Notes under the pieces: model-generated
Seen by the model: only the letters and a program-made list of their open reading frames with translations
The model's database searches: none
Told to the model about the DNA's origin: nothing
Shown: in pieces, positions 9,243 through 18,556 of the stretch
How positions within the stretch are numbered: the stretch's first letter is position 1
Layout of the letters: the number at the start of each line of letters is the position of its first letter
Position numbers and translations under genes: made by a program
Assembly (NCBI GenBank): GCA_965214795.1
Contig: OZ243976.1
Coordinates: 4,340,001 to 4,404,000, forward strand
Direction: 5' to 3'
DNA length: 64,000 nt
Source: JAJDXW01 sp965214795
GTDB taxonomy: Bacteria > Pseudomonadota > Gammaproteobacteria > HK1

Positions 9243-9740
9243 ATGACCGAACGATTCGTTGCCGTGCTGATGGGCTCGGACTCCGACTTGCCGGTCATGC
9301 AGACCACTTTCGAGGTGTTCGACCGCCTCGGGGTCCCCTACGAAGCGCGGATCACCTCCGCCCACCGGACGCCGGACGAGACCCGCGCCTACGTCCACGA
9401 CGCCGGGGCGCGCGGCTGTGCGGTCTTCATCGCGGCGGCGGGTCTTGCCGCCCATCTGGCGGGGGCGGTCTCCGCGGAGACGATTCGCCCCGTCATCGGG
9501 GTCCCCATCGACGCCGGTCCGCTGAAGGGCCTTGACGCCCTCCTCTCCACCGTCCAGATGCCGGCCGGCATTCCGGTCGCGACCGTCGCCATCGGCCGGG
9601 CCGGGGCCCGCAACGCGGCGTGGCTCGCGGCGCAGATCCTCGGCGTGGACGATCCTCGGGTCACGGAGCGGCTGCGCGAAGAGCGGGCCGCGGCCCGCGA
9701 GGCGGTGATCGCGAACAACGCCAAGCTCGCCAAGCGGTGA
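9243..9740 (+). CDS. purE: 5-(carboxyamino)imidazole ribonucleotide mutase
   Basis: Converts N5-CAIR to CAIR in purine biosynthesis (class I PurE). The 165-residue protein shows the family signatures MGSDSDLPVM, SAHRTPDETRAY, the AAGLAAHLAGAV loop, and STVQMPAGIPVATVAIG, with the C-terminal ARNAAWLAAQILG helix. Length fits the family. It follows topA by 30 bp in the same direction. No purK is adjacent in this window. Confidence 0.95.
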   Translation: MTERFVAVLMGSDSDLPVMQTTFEVFDRLGVPYEARITSAHRTPDETRAYVHDAGARGCAVFIAAAGLAAHLAGAVSAETIRPVIGVPIDAGPLKGLDALLSTVQMPAGIPVATVAIGRAGARNAAWLAAQILGVDDPRVTERLREERAAAREAVIANNAKLAKR

Positions 9741-9745
9741 GGCTT

Positions 9746-10064
9746 GCCCGAAAAAGTCACCGGCTTCCCGCTGCGGCCGCCAATCCGCTCGCGGTAGCGG
9801 GAGTACCCCCGCAAGCCGCTTCGACAGCGCGCACGCGCTCCTTCGGTCCGTGCGGCCCACTCCTCCATCAGCAATTCTCATTTTGCTCGTCGGGTCCCGC
9901 GGCGGGACCGGCACGACCGTCGATCCGCCCCGGATCGAGTCGCCAGGAGAAGACGGCTTGCGGCTCGGGGTGAAGTCAGGCGCCAAAATGAGAACTGCTG
10001 CTCCTCCATGAGATCGTGGGGCATCCTGGCCCCCTCGCGATGAAAGTCGGTAATTTTTTCGGGC
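9746..10064. repeat. Intergenic repeat 'block B' with pairing arms, split by a MITE
   Basis: The segment from about 9757 is homologous to 18567-18670 and, inverted, to 62247-62324. Its outer arms, 9746-9766 (gcccgaaaaagtcaccggctt) and 10044-10064, are inverted repeats matching at 18 of 21 positions, and as RNA two of the three mismatches become G-U pairs. The right arm begins just after the tsaC start codon. The MITE at 9869-10000 is inserted inside; without it the loop would be about 135 nt. This could be a large RNA structure or an old mobile relic; no protein is recognisable. Confidence 0.55.
9869..10000 (+). mobile_element. MITE copy B (132 bp), 9-bp target duplication
   Basis: Ends are CAGCAATTCTCATTTTG and CAAAATGAGAACTGCTG. 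A perfect 9-bp direct repeat CTCCTCCAT flanks it at 9860-9868 and 10001-10009. It lacks 12 bp of interior relative to the other four copies but is otherwise the same sequence and orientation. It splits the intergenic repeat block between purE and tsaC. Confidence 0.92.
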
Positions 10065-10627
10065 TTGCCCGCGCGGTCGAGGTCCTGCGCGCGGGCGGGG
10101 TGGTCGCCTATCCGACGGAAGCGGTGTACGGCATCGGCTGCGACCCGTGGCGCGAGGCCGCGCTCGTGCGGGTTGCGGCGATCAAGCGTCGTCCGCTCGC
10201 GAAGGGCCTTCTCCTGATCGGAGCCGAATGCGGGCAGTTCGAACCGTTCGTGCGGCCCGACTGGATGGAGTGGGTCGAGCGGCGGCTGGGCGGAGCGCCG
10301 CGGCCTTCGGACCCGCCGGTGACCTGGCTCGTACCGGCCCGGGCGCGCGTTCCGGGCGGGGTGACGGGACGGCGGAGCGGTCCGGGGGCCCGGGTGGCGA
10401 TCCGCGTGACCGCCCACCCGATCGCGGCGGAGCTGTGCCGCGGATACGGCGGCGCCATCGTCTCGACGAGCGCCAACACCGCCGCCGCCCCCCCCGCCCG
10501 GTCGGCTCTCGACGCCCGGCTGCGGCTCGGCAGGCGGCTCGATTTCGTCGTGTCCGGCCCGACCGGAGGGCATTCCCGCCCGAGCGCGATCCGGGATGCC
10601 GAAAGCGGCCGGACCCTCCGGGAATAG
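10040..10627 (+). CDS. tsaC: L-threonylcarbamoyladenylate synthase (TsaC/YrdC family)
   Basis: Makes threonylcarbamoyl-AMP from threonine, bicarbonate and ATP for the t6A tRNA modification. The 195-residue protein has the YrdC-fold markers VVAYPTEAVYGIGCDP, the K-x-R-like segment IKRRPLAKGLLLIG, and AIVSTSANTA near the C-terminus. The ATG at 10040 is preferred over one at 10016 because homologues begin close to the LARAVEVLRAGG helix. The start codon lies inside the repeat block with pairing arms, so initiation could be affected by RNA structure; that is inference. Confidence 0.92.
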   Translation: MKVGNFFGLARAVEVLRAGGVVAYPTEAVYGIGCDPWREAALVRVAAIKRRPLAKGLLLIGAECGQFEPFVRPDWMEWVERRLGGAPRPSDPPVTWLVPARARVPGGVTGRRSGPGARVAIRVTAHPIAAELCRGYGGAIVSTSANTAAAPPARSALDARLRLGRRLDFVVSGPTGGHSRPSAIRDAESGRTLRE

Positions 10628-10755
10628 CCGCCCGCACCCCGCCGTTCGGATTCTTCCGTCGCACTCGCATTCGTGTGATACTCGGGCCGTTCCCGGCGCG
10701 TCGGGCCAGGATTGCGGCCACGGGACCCGAGGCGAATCACCACAGGAGGAGGTCA

Positions 10756-11208
10756 ATGGTTTCGATCAGGATCAACGGCATCAATCGCCGGTTTCACGGC
10801 GACCCGAACATGCCCCTGCTCTGGTACGTACGCGACGAGCTGGGGCTGACGGGAACCAAGTTCGGGTGCGGCATGGCGCTTTGCGGCGCGTGCACGGTGC
10901 ACGTGGACGGCGTCGCGGTGCGGGGCTGCGTCACCCCGGTCTCGTACGCGAACGGGAAGGAGGTGACCACCATCGAGGGCCTCGACCCCGAGGGCAACCA
11001 CCCCGTGCAGCGGGCTTGGCGCGCGCACAACGTTCCGCAGTGCGGATACTGCCAGTCGGGGCAGATCATGTCCGCGGCGTCCCTGCTCAATCGGAACCCC
11101 GATCCGAGCGACGACGAGATCGTCGCGGGAATGGCGGGCAACATCTGCCGGTGCGGCACCTATCAGCGGATCTTCGCCGCGGTCCGCACGGCGGCGCAGG
11201 AGGTTTGA
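10756..11208 (+). CDS. (2Fe-2S) small subunit of a molybdenum hydroxylase (IorA-like)
   Basis: Electron-transfer subunit of an aldehyde-oxidase/xanthine-dehydrogenase-family enzyme. The 150-residue protein has a ferredoxin-like N-terminal domain with FGCGMALCGACTVHVDG plus a later Cys in VRGC, and an all-helical C-terminal domain with QCGYCQSGQIM and NICRCGTY, giving the two expected clusters. A strong ribosome-binding site (aggagg) lies just upstream. The large subunit starts 2 bp after its stop. There is no FAD subunit gene, which matches the two-subunit isoquinoline 1-oxidoreductase type rather than xanthine dehydrogenase. Substrate not predictable. Confidence 0.92.
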   Translation: MVSIRINGINRRFHGDPNMPLLWYVRDELGLTGTKFGCGMALCGACTVHVDGVAVRGCVTPVSYANGKEVTTIEGLDPEGNHPVQRAWRAHNVPQCGYCQSGQIMSAASLLNRNPDPSDDEIVAGMAGNICRCGTYQRIFAAVRTAAQEV

Positions 11209-11210
11209 CC

Positions 11211-13505
11211 ATGGCAGACGTACAGAACCTCAGCCGGCGGGACTTCCTCAGGAACACCGGCATCACGGGCGCGGTGGTGCTCGGCGCACAGGTGGCTCCG
11301 GGCTCTCTCATCTCGGCAGCGCGGGCGCAGTCGACGGGCGCCTCGGTCCAGCCCAACCTCTTCGTCTCCATCGCCGACGACGGCATGGTGACCATCACCT
11401 GCAGCCGCTCGGAGATGGGCCAGGGGGTGCGCACCGGCATCCCGATGATCCTCGCCGACGAGCTGGAGGCCGACTGGCAGCGGGTGAGGATCTGGCAGGC
11501 TCCGGGGGATGCGGAAAAGTACGATCCCGCGGGGAAGGACGGCCAGAACACCGACGGGTCACGCAGCACCCGCCATCACCTGGACGTGATGCGCGAATTC
11601 GGCGCGGCGGGCCGGTACGTGCTCGAGCAGGCGGCGGCCCGGAAATGGGGCGTCGACGCGAGCGAGGTGTACGCGAAGGACCACCGCCTCCACCACACCG
11701 GCTCGGGCCGGTCGTTCGACTTCGGGGAGGTGGTGGACGCGGCCGCCGACATCGAGGTGCCGGCCGGGGCGGACGCGCCGAAACTCAAGCACCCGTCGCA
11801 GTGGAAGTACATCGGCCGCGACATGCCGGTGGTCGACAACTACGACATGAGCACCGGCGGCGCCGACTTCGGGGCCGACGTCACCATTCCCGGCATGAAG
11901 ATCGCGGTCGTGGCGCGGGCGCCCGTCTACCGCGGCAAGGCGAAGTCCTTCGACGCGAGCGAGGCGCTCAAGGTCCAGGGCGTCGAGCAGGTGGTCGAGA
12001 TCCCGGCTCTCCCGGACGACAAGCCGGCGGAGTTCCGGGCGCTCGGGGGCATCGCGGTGATCGGCACGAACACCTGGTCCGTGCTCGAGGGCCGTCGGAA
12101 GCTCGCCGTCGAGTGGGACGATGGCCCGCACACCGCCCACGACTCGAGCACCTACGACGATCGGCTCCGCTCCGCGGCCCGCGCCGGCGGGCACGTCATC
12201 CGGGATCGGGGGAACATCGACGAGGCGTTCGCGGCCGCCGACCAGGTGCTCGAAGCGGAGTACTTCGTGCCGTACTTCATCCACACTCCGATGGAGCCGC
12301 CGGCCGCGATCGTGGATGCCAACGCAAGGCCGGTGAAGATCGTCGCCTCCACCCAGTCGCCGAACGAGACCCGGCAATACGTCGCGGAGGCGCTCGGGGT
12401 CGAGATGTCCGAGGTCGAATGCCAGGTGACGCTTCTCGGCGGCGGATTCGGGCGCAAGTCCAAGCCCGACTTCGCGTGCGAGGCGGCGATCCTGTCGCAG
12501 ATGATCGGTTCCCCGGTACGGGTGCAGTGGACCCGCGAAGACGAGATCCGCAACGGCTACTACCACGCGGCGAGCGCCCATCACCTGAAGGCGGGGCTCG
12601 ACGCTTCCGGCAAGGTCACGGCGTGGCACCACTCGGGCGCTTGGCCGTCGCTCATCGGTCTCTGGGCGCCGGGGGTCAGGACCGGCCATGCGATCGAGTA
12701 CGGGCTGGGCCTCATCGATACCCCGTATGACGGCGTCCCGAACATCAGGATCGAGAACGGGGAGGCGGACGTCATGATCCGGGTGGGCTGGTACCGCTCG
12801 GTCAACAACATCCAGCACGCCTTCGCCATGAACTGCTTCGCGAACGAGCTCGCGACCGCCGCCGGCCGCGACCCGGTCGAGTTCCTGCTGGAGCTGATCG
12901 GCGACGCGGACGTCATGGACCTCGCCAAGGACGGGGTACAGGACCACTGGAACTACGGGGATCCGGTCGAGGAATGGCCGATCATGCCGAAGCGCCTCTC
13001 GAACGTCCTCCGGGTGGCGGCGGCGAAGTCGGGCTACGGCAAGCCGATGCCGAAGGGGCACGGCCTCGGGCTCGCCTGTCACCGCAGCTTCCACAGCTAC
13101 GTGGCGACCGCGGTGCACGTGGTGGTCCGGGACGACGGCTCACTGCACATCCCGCAGGTCGACATGGCGGTCGACTGCGGCCGGTACGTGAACCCCGAGG
13201 GGGTGAGGAAGCAGATCGAGGGGGCGGCCATCTACGGCAACACGGTCGCACGCCACGGGCTCATCTCCACCACCCGCGGAGCCGTGGATCAGAGCAACTT
13301 CCACGACTACCCGGTGACGCGCATGAACGACGCTCCGCTCGACGTGCGGGTGCACATCGTGGAGGACTTCGTGCATCTGCGTCCGTGCGGCGTGGGCGAG
13401 CCGGGGGTCCCGCCGTACACCCCGGCGCTCGTGAACGCGATCTACGACGCGACCGGCAAGCGGGTCCGGAGGCTTCCGATCGGCGACCAGCTCAAGTCCG
13501 CCTGA
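11211..13505 (+). CDS. Molybdopterin-binding large subunit, isoquinoline 1-oxidoreductase type (IorB-like)
   Basis: Catalytic subunit that hydroxylates a heterocycle or oxidises an aldehyde using water, passing electrons to the small subunit encoded just upstream. The 764-residue product begins with a twin-arginine signal (SRRDFLRNTGITGAVVLGA), indicating export of a folded, cofactor-loaded complex. Molybdopterin contacts include GGGFGRKSKPD (about residue 410), and the active-site glutamate is probably Glu730 in GVGEPGVPP. Isoquinoline oxidoreductase large subunits have this order and lack the separate FAD module. No cofactor-maturation (xdhC-like) gene is nearby. Substrate is unknown; proximity to an uptake and amide-degradation cluster hints at a nitrogen heterocycle. 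Confidence 0.9.
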   Translation: MADVQNLSRRDFLRNTGITGAVVLGAQVAPGSLISAARAQSTGASVQPNLFVSIADDGMVTITCSRSEMGQGVRTGIPMILADELEADWQRVRIWQAPGDAEKYDPAGKDGQNTDGSRSTRHHLDVMREFGAAGRYVLEQAAARKWGVDASEVYAKDHRLHHTGSGRSFDFGEVVDAAADIEVPAGADAPKLKHPSQWKYIGRDMPVVDNYDMSTGGADFGADVTIPGMKIAVVARAPVYRGKAKSFDASEALKVQGVEQVVEIPALPDDKPAEFRALGGIAVIGTNTWSVLEGRRKLAVEWDDGPHTAHDSSTYDDRLRSAARAGGHVIRDRGNIDEAFAAADQVLEAEYFVPYFIHTPMEPPAAIVDANARPVKIVASTQSPNETRQYVAEALGVEMSEVECQVTLLGGGFGRKSKPDFACEAAILSQMIGSPVRVQWTREDEIRNGYYHAASAHHLKAGLDASGKVTAWHHSGAWPSLIGLWAPGVRTGHAIEYGLGLIDTPYDGVPNIRIENGEADVMIRVGWYRSVNNIQHAFAMNCFANELATAAGRDPVEFLLELIGDADVMDLAKDGVQDHWNYGDPVEEWPIMPKRLSNVLRVAAAKSGYGKPMPKGHGLGLACHRSFHSYVATAVHVVVRDDGSLHIPQVDMAVDCGRYVNPEGVRKQIEGAAIYGNTVARHGLISTTRGAVDQSNFHDYPVTRMNDAPLDVRVHIVEDFVHLRPCGVGEPGVPPYTPALVNAIYDATGKRVRRLPIGDQLKSA

Positions 13506-13748
13506 CGCGGTCACGCGGCGGCGGGGGCCGGGCCCGGCCCTCGCCGCCTCGCCCCGGAGCGCGGCGCGGACGGGCGGGCGGCTCGTCGATGTCCGCCCGG
13601 CCTCCGCCGCAGGGGATGGCCTTGGCCGCGAGCTCTTCCCGGCAAACCCTTCGCCGGGGTTTGACCCGCCATCCGAAGCGCGGTACAAGGTGCCGGCGCC
13701 CGGCCCTTCGGCGCGGTCGCCCCCGTCCCTCGGACCGAGCCGGAGCGG

Positions 13749-14522
13749 ATGAGCAATCGTCTTGAAGTCATCGACGCGGCGAAGTCGTTCGGCGGCGTAC
13801 TCGCCCTGAGCGAGGCCACCCTCACCGCCGAGTCGAAGAAGATCCTCGCGATCATCGGCCCCAACGGAGCCGGCAAGACGACGCTCATCAACGTCGTGAG
13901 CGGGGTCTATCCACCCGACGGCGGCCGGGTCCTCCTCAACGGGGCCGACCTGACCGGCCGCCGCGCATTCGAGGTCGCCCGCCAGGGGATCGCCCGCACG
14001 TTCCAGAACGTGGCCCTCTTCGCCGGGATGACGGTGCTCGACAACATCCTCCTCGGCCGGAGCATGCTGATGAAGAGCGGCGTGCTCAAATGCGGCATCT
14101 TCTGGGGCGCGGCCCGACGCGAAGAGATCGAGCACCGGCGCCGCGCGGAGGAGGTCATCGACTTCCTCAACATCACCGACATCCGCACCGCGCCCGCCGG
14201 GAGCCTTCCGCTCGGCCTTCAGAAGCGGGTGGAGCTCGGGCGCGCCCTCGCCGCCGACCCCAAGGTCCTTCTCCTCGACGAGCCCATGGGGGGCATGAAC
14301 CTCGAAGAGAAGGAGTCGATCTGCCGCTACGTGCTCGACGTGGTGGAGATGTCGGACACCGCCGTCATCCTCATCGAGCACGACATGGGCGTGGTCATGG
14401 ACATCTCCGATCAGATCATCGTCCTCGACCAGGGGAAGAAGATCTCGGAAGGAACGCCTGATCACGTGCGCAACGACGAGGTCGTCATCGAGGCGTATCT
14501 CGGCAAGGAACACGCGGCCTGA
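13749..14522 (+). CDS. HAAT-type ABC transporter ATPase (LivG-like)
   Basis: First ATP-binding subunit of a hydrophobic/branched-chain amino-acid-type importer. The 257-residue protein has Walker A GPNGAGKT, a signature region that reads LPLGLQKR rather than LSGGQ (a frequent LivG variation), and Walker B VLLLDEP with a downstream EHDMG switch histidine. The next gene, an acyl-CoA synthetase, starts 17 bp after the stop, followed by two permeases, a binding protein and a second ATPase, so the transporter is complete. About 240 bp with no gene separates it from the hydroxylase upstream. Confidence 0.93.
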   Translation: MSNRLEVIDAAKSFGGVLALSEATLTAESKKILAIIGPNGAGKTTLINVVSGVYPPDGGRVLLNGADLTGRRAFEVARQGIARTFQNVALFAGMTVLDNILLGRSMLMKSGVLKCGIFWGAARREEIEHRRRAEEVIDFLNITDIRTAPAGSLPLGLQKRVELGRALAADPKVLLLDEPMGGMNLEEKESICRYVLDVVEMSDTAVILIEHDMGVVMDISDQIIVLDQGKKISEGTPDHVRNDEVVIEAYLGKEHAA

Positions 14523-14539
14523 AGCGATCGGAGCGAGCC

Positions 14540-16489
14540 ATGACCGACGACACCCTGGCCAAGATCCTGCAGGCGAACGGCCGCGGCCCGCTCGCCGGCC
14601 GCGATGCGATGCGCGAGAAGGAGTACGGCATCTGGCAGACGGTTACCTGGGCGCAGTACGCCGAGGAGGTTCGCCGGTTCGCCCTCGGCCTCGCGAAGCT
14701 CGGCTTCCGGCGCGGCGACAAGCTCGCGGTGGTCGGCGACAACCGCCGGCGCCTGTACTTCGCCCAGCTCGCCGCGCAGTCGCTCGGCGGCATTTCCCTC
14801 GCGGTCTACCAGGACTCGATCGCCACCGAGCTCGGCTACGTGCTCGAGCACGCGGAGACGAAGATCATCGTGGCCGAGAACGAGGAGCAGGTGGACAAGC
14901 TCTTCGAGATCCGGGAGCGGCTCGCCGACGTGGAGAAGGTAATCTTCGACGACCCGCGCGGCCTCGAGCTCGTGGACGACCCGTGGCTCGCGTTCTTTCC
15001 CGACGTGCAGGCGATGGGCGACGAGTTCGGTCGCGAGGACCCGGGCTACTTCGATCGCGCGCTCGCGGCGGGCCAGGGCGCGGATACCGCGATGCTCTGC
15101 TACACCTCGGGGACCACCGGCGCTCCCAAGGGGGCGATGCTCACGAACGACAACCTGCTCTCTTCGGTCGAGGAGTCGAGGCTGGCCGAGGACTGGCGCA
15201 CCGGGGACGAGCTCATCGCCTACCTGCCCATGGCGTGGGTGGGAGATTCCTGGCTCTCGGTGGCGGCCGCGACGTGCTTCGGCCTCACCATCAACTGCCC
15301 GGAGAACCGGGAGACCATGCGGCGCGACTTCCGCGAGATCGGGGTGACGGTGATGGTCGCGCCTCCCGCGTATTGGGAAGGGATGCTGACTCGGGTCCAG
15401 GTGCTGATGGACGAAGCCGACTGGCTGAAGCGCGGACTGTTCCGCAAATTCATGGACGCCGCGGTCCGCGTCGAGCGCCTGCGTCAGGCCGGCGGCTCCG
15501 TTCCGGCCGGGCTCGCGACCCTGAACACGGTGGGCGAGTGGCTCGTTCGCCGTCCGCTCCGCGACCTGCTGGGGATGACCCGCGTGCGCCGGGCCTACAC
15601 GGGCGGCGCCCCCCTCGGCCCCGACACCTTCGACTTCATCCGCGCGATGGGCATCAATCTCAAGCAGCTCTACGGCATGACGGAGACCTCGTCGGCCTGC
15701 GTGTACCAGCCCGACGGAGAGGCGAGCTCCGAGACGGTCGGACGCCCGCTTCCCTCCACCGAGATCCGCATCTCCGAGGCCGGCGAGATCCAGCTCCGCG
15801 GCCCGCAGATGTTCCACGGCTACTACAGGAACGAGAAGGCGACCGGGGAGACCATCGACGACGAGGGCTGGCTCGCCACCGGCGACGCCGGCTTCGTCGA
15901 CGACCGCGGGCACCTGCGGGTCATCGACCGGGCGAAGGACGTGAGCCACCTGCGCGACGGCACGATGTTCGCGCCCCAGTTCCTCGAGAACAAGCTCAAG
16001 TTCTCGCCCTATATCAAGGAGGCGGTGACCCTCGGCAAGGACCGCGACTACGTCGCCGCCATCGTCAACATCGACCTCGAAGCGATGGAGAACTGGGCCG
16101 AGCGCCGCGGCGTCGCCTACACCGGCTACCAGGATCTCTCGCAGAAGGACGAGGTCTACGACCTCATCCACGGCGAGGTGGGCCGCATCAACCGGAGCCT
16201 CGCCGCGGACAGCGCCCTCGCGGGCGCCCGGATCCGGCGCTTCCTGATCCTCACCAAGGAGCTGGACGCAGACGACGGGGAGATCACCCGTACCCGCAAG
16301 ATCCGCCGCGGCGTGATCGCCGAGCGGTACGGGGAACTCATCGAGGCGCTGTACAGCGATCGCGACCGGGTGGAAACGGACATCACGGTCACCTACGAGG
16401 ACGGGTCCACCGGGTCCATCCACGCGGACCTCCGGGTGATGGATGCCGGCCGGGAGTCGGTGGAGGACATGCGGGCGGCCGCCGACTGA
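14540..16489 (+). CDS. AMP-dependent acyl-CoA synthetase / ligase embedded in the HAAT operon
   Basis: Activates a carboxylic acid as acyl-AMP and then acyl-CoA. The 649-residue protein has the P-loop LCYTSGTTGAPKGAM, the adenylate motif YGMTETSS, and the GWLATGDAGFVDD hinge region, all typical of long-chain-type ligases. Position between the LivG-like ATPase and the LivH-like permease is a known arrangement in HAAT clusters for aromatic or fatty acids, suggesting that the imported or processed compound is CoA-activated. It could also act on a product of the hydroxylase or hydantoinase. Substrate is not readable from sequence. Confidence 0.9.
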   Translation: MTDDTLAKILQANGRGPLAGRDAMREKEYGIWQTVTWAQYAEEVRRFALGLAKLGFRRGDKLAVVGDNRRRLYFAQLAAQSLGGISLAVYQDSIATELGYVLEHAETKIIVAENEEQVDKLFEIRERLADVEKVIFDDPRGLELVDDPWLAFFPDVQAMGDEFGREDPGYFDRALAAGQGADTAMLCYTSGTTGAPKGAMLTNDNLLSSVEESRLAEDWRTGDELIAYLPMAWVGDSWLSVAAATCFGLTINCPENRETMRRDFREIGVTVMVAPPAYWEGMLTRVQVLMDEADWLKRGLFRKFMDAAVRVERLRQAGGSVPAGLATLNTVGEWLVRRPLRDLLGMTRVRRAYTGGAPLGPDTFDFIRAMGINLKQLYGMTETSSACVYQPDGEASSETVGRPLPSTEIRISEAGEIQLRGPQMFHGYYRNEKATGETIDDEGWLATGDAGFVDDRGHLRVIDRAKDVSHLRDGTMFAPQFLENKLKFSPYIKEAVTLGKDRDYVAAIVNIDLEAMENWAERRGVAYTGYQDLSQKDEVYDLIHGEVGRINRSLAADSALAGARIRRFLILTKELDADDGEITRTRKIRRGVIAERYGELIEALYSDRDRVETDITVTYEDGSTGSIHADLRVMDAGRESVEDMRAAAD

Positions 16490-16558
16490 AGGCGCGCCAG
16501 GGGAGGCGCTCGGGGAGGCCGGGCGCGCCGCCCGCAAGGACACAGAGGGGAGAACGGG

Positions 16559-17440
16559 GTGTACTACGTCGAGCTCATGCTGAACGGGTTGCTCATCGGG
16601 TCGCTTTACTCGATCGTCGCGCTCGGGTTCGTGCTCATCTACAAGGCGTCCGAAGTCATCAACTTCGCGCAGGGCGAGTTCGTGATGTTCGCGGGCTACG
16701 TCATCGCGTTCTGGATCCTCTCGCTCGACTTCCACATCGTCGCCGCCGCCCTCCTCGCCCTGGTGGTCATGGTCCTGGTCGGCCTGCTCGTGGAATGGGC
16801 GGTGCTCCGCCACCTCATCGGCCGGCCGGTGGTCGCGGTCATCATGGCCACCATCGGGCTCGCCTCCTTCCTGCAGGGCGCGGCCCAGCTCCTGTTCGGG
16901 GTGGAGACGCGGTCGGTGCCCCTGCCCATCGACGACTATCCCATCTTCATCGGCGACCTGCTCCTGAACCGGGTCGAGCTCGTCGCCGCCGTCTTCGCGG
17001 GCCTCGGATTCGCCGCGGTCGGCTGGTTCTTCATCAAGAGCCGCTACGGCATCGCGCTTCGCGCCATCGCCGACGACCAGCAGGTGTCGCTCGCGATGGG
17101 GATCAACGTCAAGACCTTCTTCGGCATCGCGTGGGCCATCGCGGGGGTGGTCGCCCTCGTCGGCGGGGTGTTCTGGGGGAATGCGAGCGGAGTCGACACC
17201 CAGCTCGCCCTCATCGGGCTCAAGGTGTTTCCGGTGGTGATCCTCGGCGGTCTCGACAGCATCATCGGCGCGATCGTCGCGGGGCTCATCATCGGGCTCG
17301 TCGAGAGCCTCGCGGCCGGCTTTCTCGACCCACTGGTGGGCGGCGGCACGAAGGACCTCACGCCCTACGTCCTCATGATCCTCGTCCTCATGTTCAGGCC
17401 CTACGGGCTGTTCGGCGAGAAGATCATCGAGCGCGTGTAG
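16559..17440 (+). CDS. HAAT-type ABC permease (LivH-like)
   Basis: Inner-membrane permease of 293 residues with about eight hydrophobic segments and the family pieces LNGLLIGSLYSIVALGFVLIY, INFAQGEFVM and GLDSIIGAIVAGLIIGLVE. The start is GTG at 16559 preceded by a purine-rich gaggggagaa Shine-Dalgarno region. Pairs with the LivM-like permease 12 bp downstream. Confidence 0.93.
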   Translation: MYYVELMLNGLLIGSLYSIVALGFVLIYKASEVINFAQGEFVMFAGYVIAFWILSLDFHIVAAALLALVVMVLVGLLVEWAVLRHLIGRPVVAVIMATIGLASFLQGAAQLLFGVETRSVPLPIDDYPIFIGDLLLNRVELVAAVFAGLGFAAVGWFFIKSRYGIALRAIADDQQVSLAMGINVKTFFGIAWAIAGVVALVGGVFWGNASGVDTQLALIGLKVFPVVILGGLDSIIGAIVAGLIIGLVESLAAGFLDPLVGGGTKDLTPYVLMILVLMFRPYGLFGEKIIERV

Positions 17441-17452
17441 GGGGAACGAGAC

Positions 17453-18556
17453 GTGATCAACCGCGAAACGGGCACGTTCAAGCGCACCTACGCCGAAGAC
17501 CTCGCGATCTACCGGACCCCGCTGCCGAAGATCGCGGTCGCGGCGATCGCCTTCGTGGTCTTCGTGATCGTCCCCTGGCAGGGAACCGAATACTGGCTCG
17601 GCATCCTCAACCTCATCGGCATCGCCGCCCTCGGCGCGCTCGGGCTCAACATTCTGGTCGGCTACACCGGTCAGATCTCGGTCGGACACGCCGCCTTCAT
17701 GTCGGTCGGCGCCTATACCGCGGCGGTCATCCTGCGGGAATTCCCGGGCACGCACTGGCTCATCGCGATGCTGGGCGGGGGCTTCGCGGCCGCTCTCGCC
17801 GGCATGTTCTTCGGTATCCCGTCCCTCCGGATCAAGGGGCTCTACCTCGCTGTCTCGACCCTCGCCGCCCAGCTCATCATCGAGTGGATCATCAACCACT
17901 GGCCGTGGCTGAGCGGCGGCGCGCAAGGATCGATCTACATCCGGGCGCCGACGTTCCCGTGGATCGAGGACGGCGCCCTGGTCGTCCGCAAGATGGAGGC
18001 GAACCTCCACTACTACTACCTCATCTACCTGGTCCTCGCGGTCGGCATCCTGTTCGCCCTCAACCTGTTCCGTTCGCACCTGGGGCGCGCCTTCATCGCG
18101 GTGCGCGACCGCGACATCGCGGCCGAGATCATCGGCATCAACATCTTCCGCACCAAGCTGGTCGCCTTCGGCATCGCCTCGTTCTACGCGGGGGTCACCG
18201 GGGTGCTCTACACCTACTTCTACTCGATCGCGAACTTCGAGAGCTTCACCCTGCTCATCTCCATCCAGTTCCTCGCCATGTGCATCATCGGCGGCCTCGG
18301 CAGCATCCTCGGCTCGATCTTCGGCGCCGTCTTCATCACGATGCTGCCGATCGTCCTCGACTTCTTGCTCCGCGGGGTCGGTGGGGCCGTGTTCGGCTGG
18401 GACGACGCGGCCGCCTCGGCCATCATGCCGCAGTGGAACCTCATCATGTTCGGCGGCCTCATCATGTTCTTCCTGGTCGTCGAGCCGGACGGGCTCGCGA
18501 AGATGTGGAGAAACTTCACCGACTACTTCCGAGTATGGCCCTTCCCCTACGTTTAG
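17453..18556 (+). CDS. HAAT-type ABC permease (LivM-like)
   Basis: Second inner-membrane permease, 367 residues, multi-spanning, with the family stretch ALGALGLNILVGYTGQISVGHAAFM, the cytoplasmic EAA-like loop AVRDRDIAAEIIGIN, and IIGGLGSILGS. Start is GTG at 17453, 12 bp after livH. Its TAG stop at 18554-18556 runs directly into the left arm of a repeat block, which separates it from the binding protein by 400 bp. Confidence 0.93.
   Translation: MINRETGTFKRTYAEDLAIYRTPLPKIAVAAIAFVVFVIVPWQGTEYWLGILNLIGIAALGALGLNILVGYTGQISVGHAAFMSVGAYTAAVILREFPGTHWLIAMLGGGFAAALAGMFFGIPSLRIKGLYLAVSTLAAQLIIEWIINHWPWLSGGAQGSIYIRAPTFPWIEDGALVVRKMEANLHYYYLIYLVLAVGILFALNLFRSHLGRAFIAVRDRDIAAEIIGINIFRTKLVAFGIASFYAGVTGVLYTYFYSIANFESFTLLISIQFLAMCIIGGLGSILGSIFGAVFITMLPIVLDFLLRGVGGAVFGWDDAAASAIMPQWNLIMFGGLIMFFLVVEPDGLAKMWRNFTDYFRVWPFPYV

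Noticed and set aside
6615..9986. Minus-strand open frame opposite topA and purE
   Set aside because: Antisense shadow; the + strand carries all Toprim, zinc-ribbon and PurE motifs.
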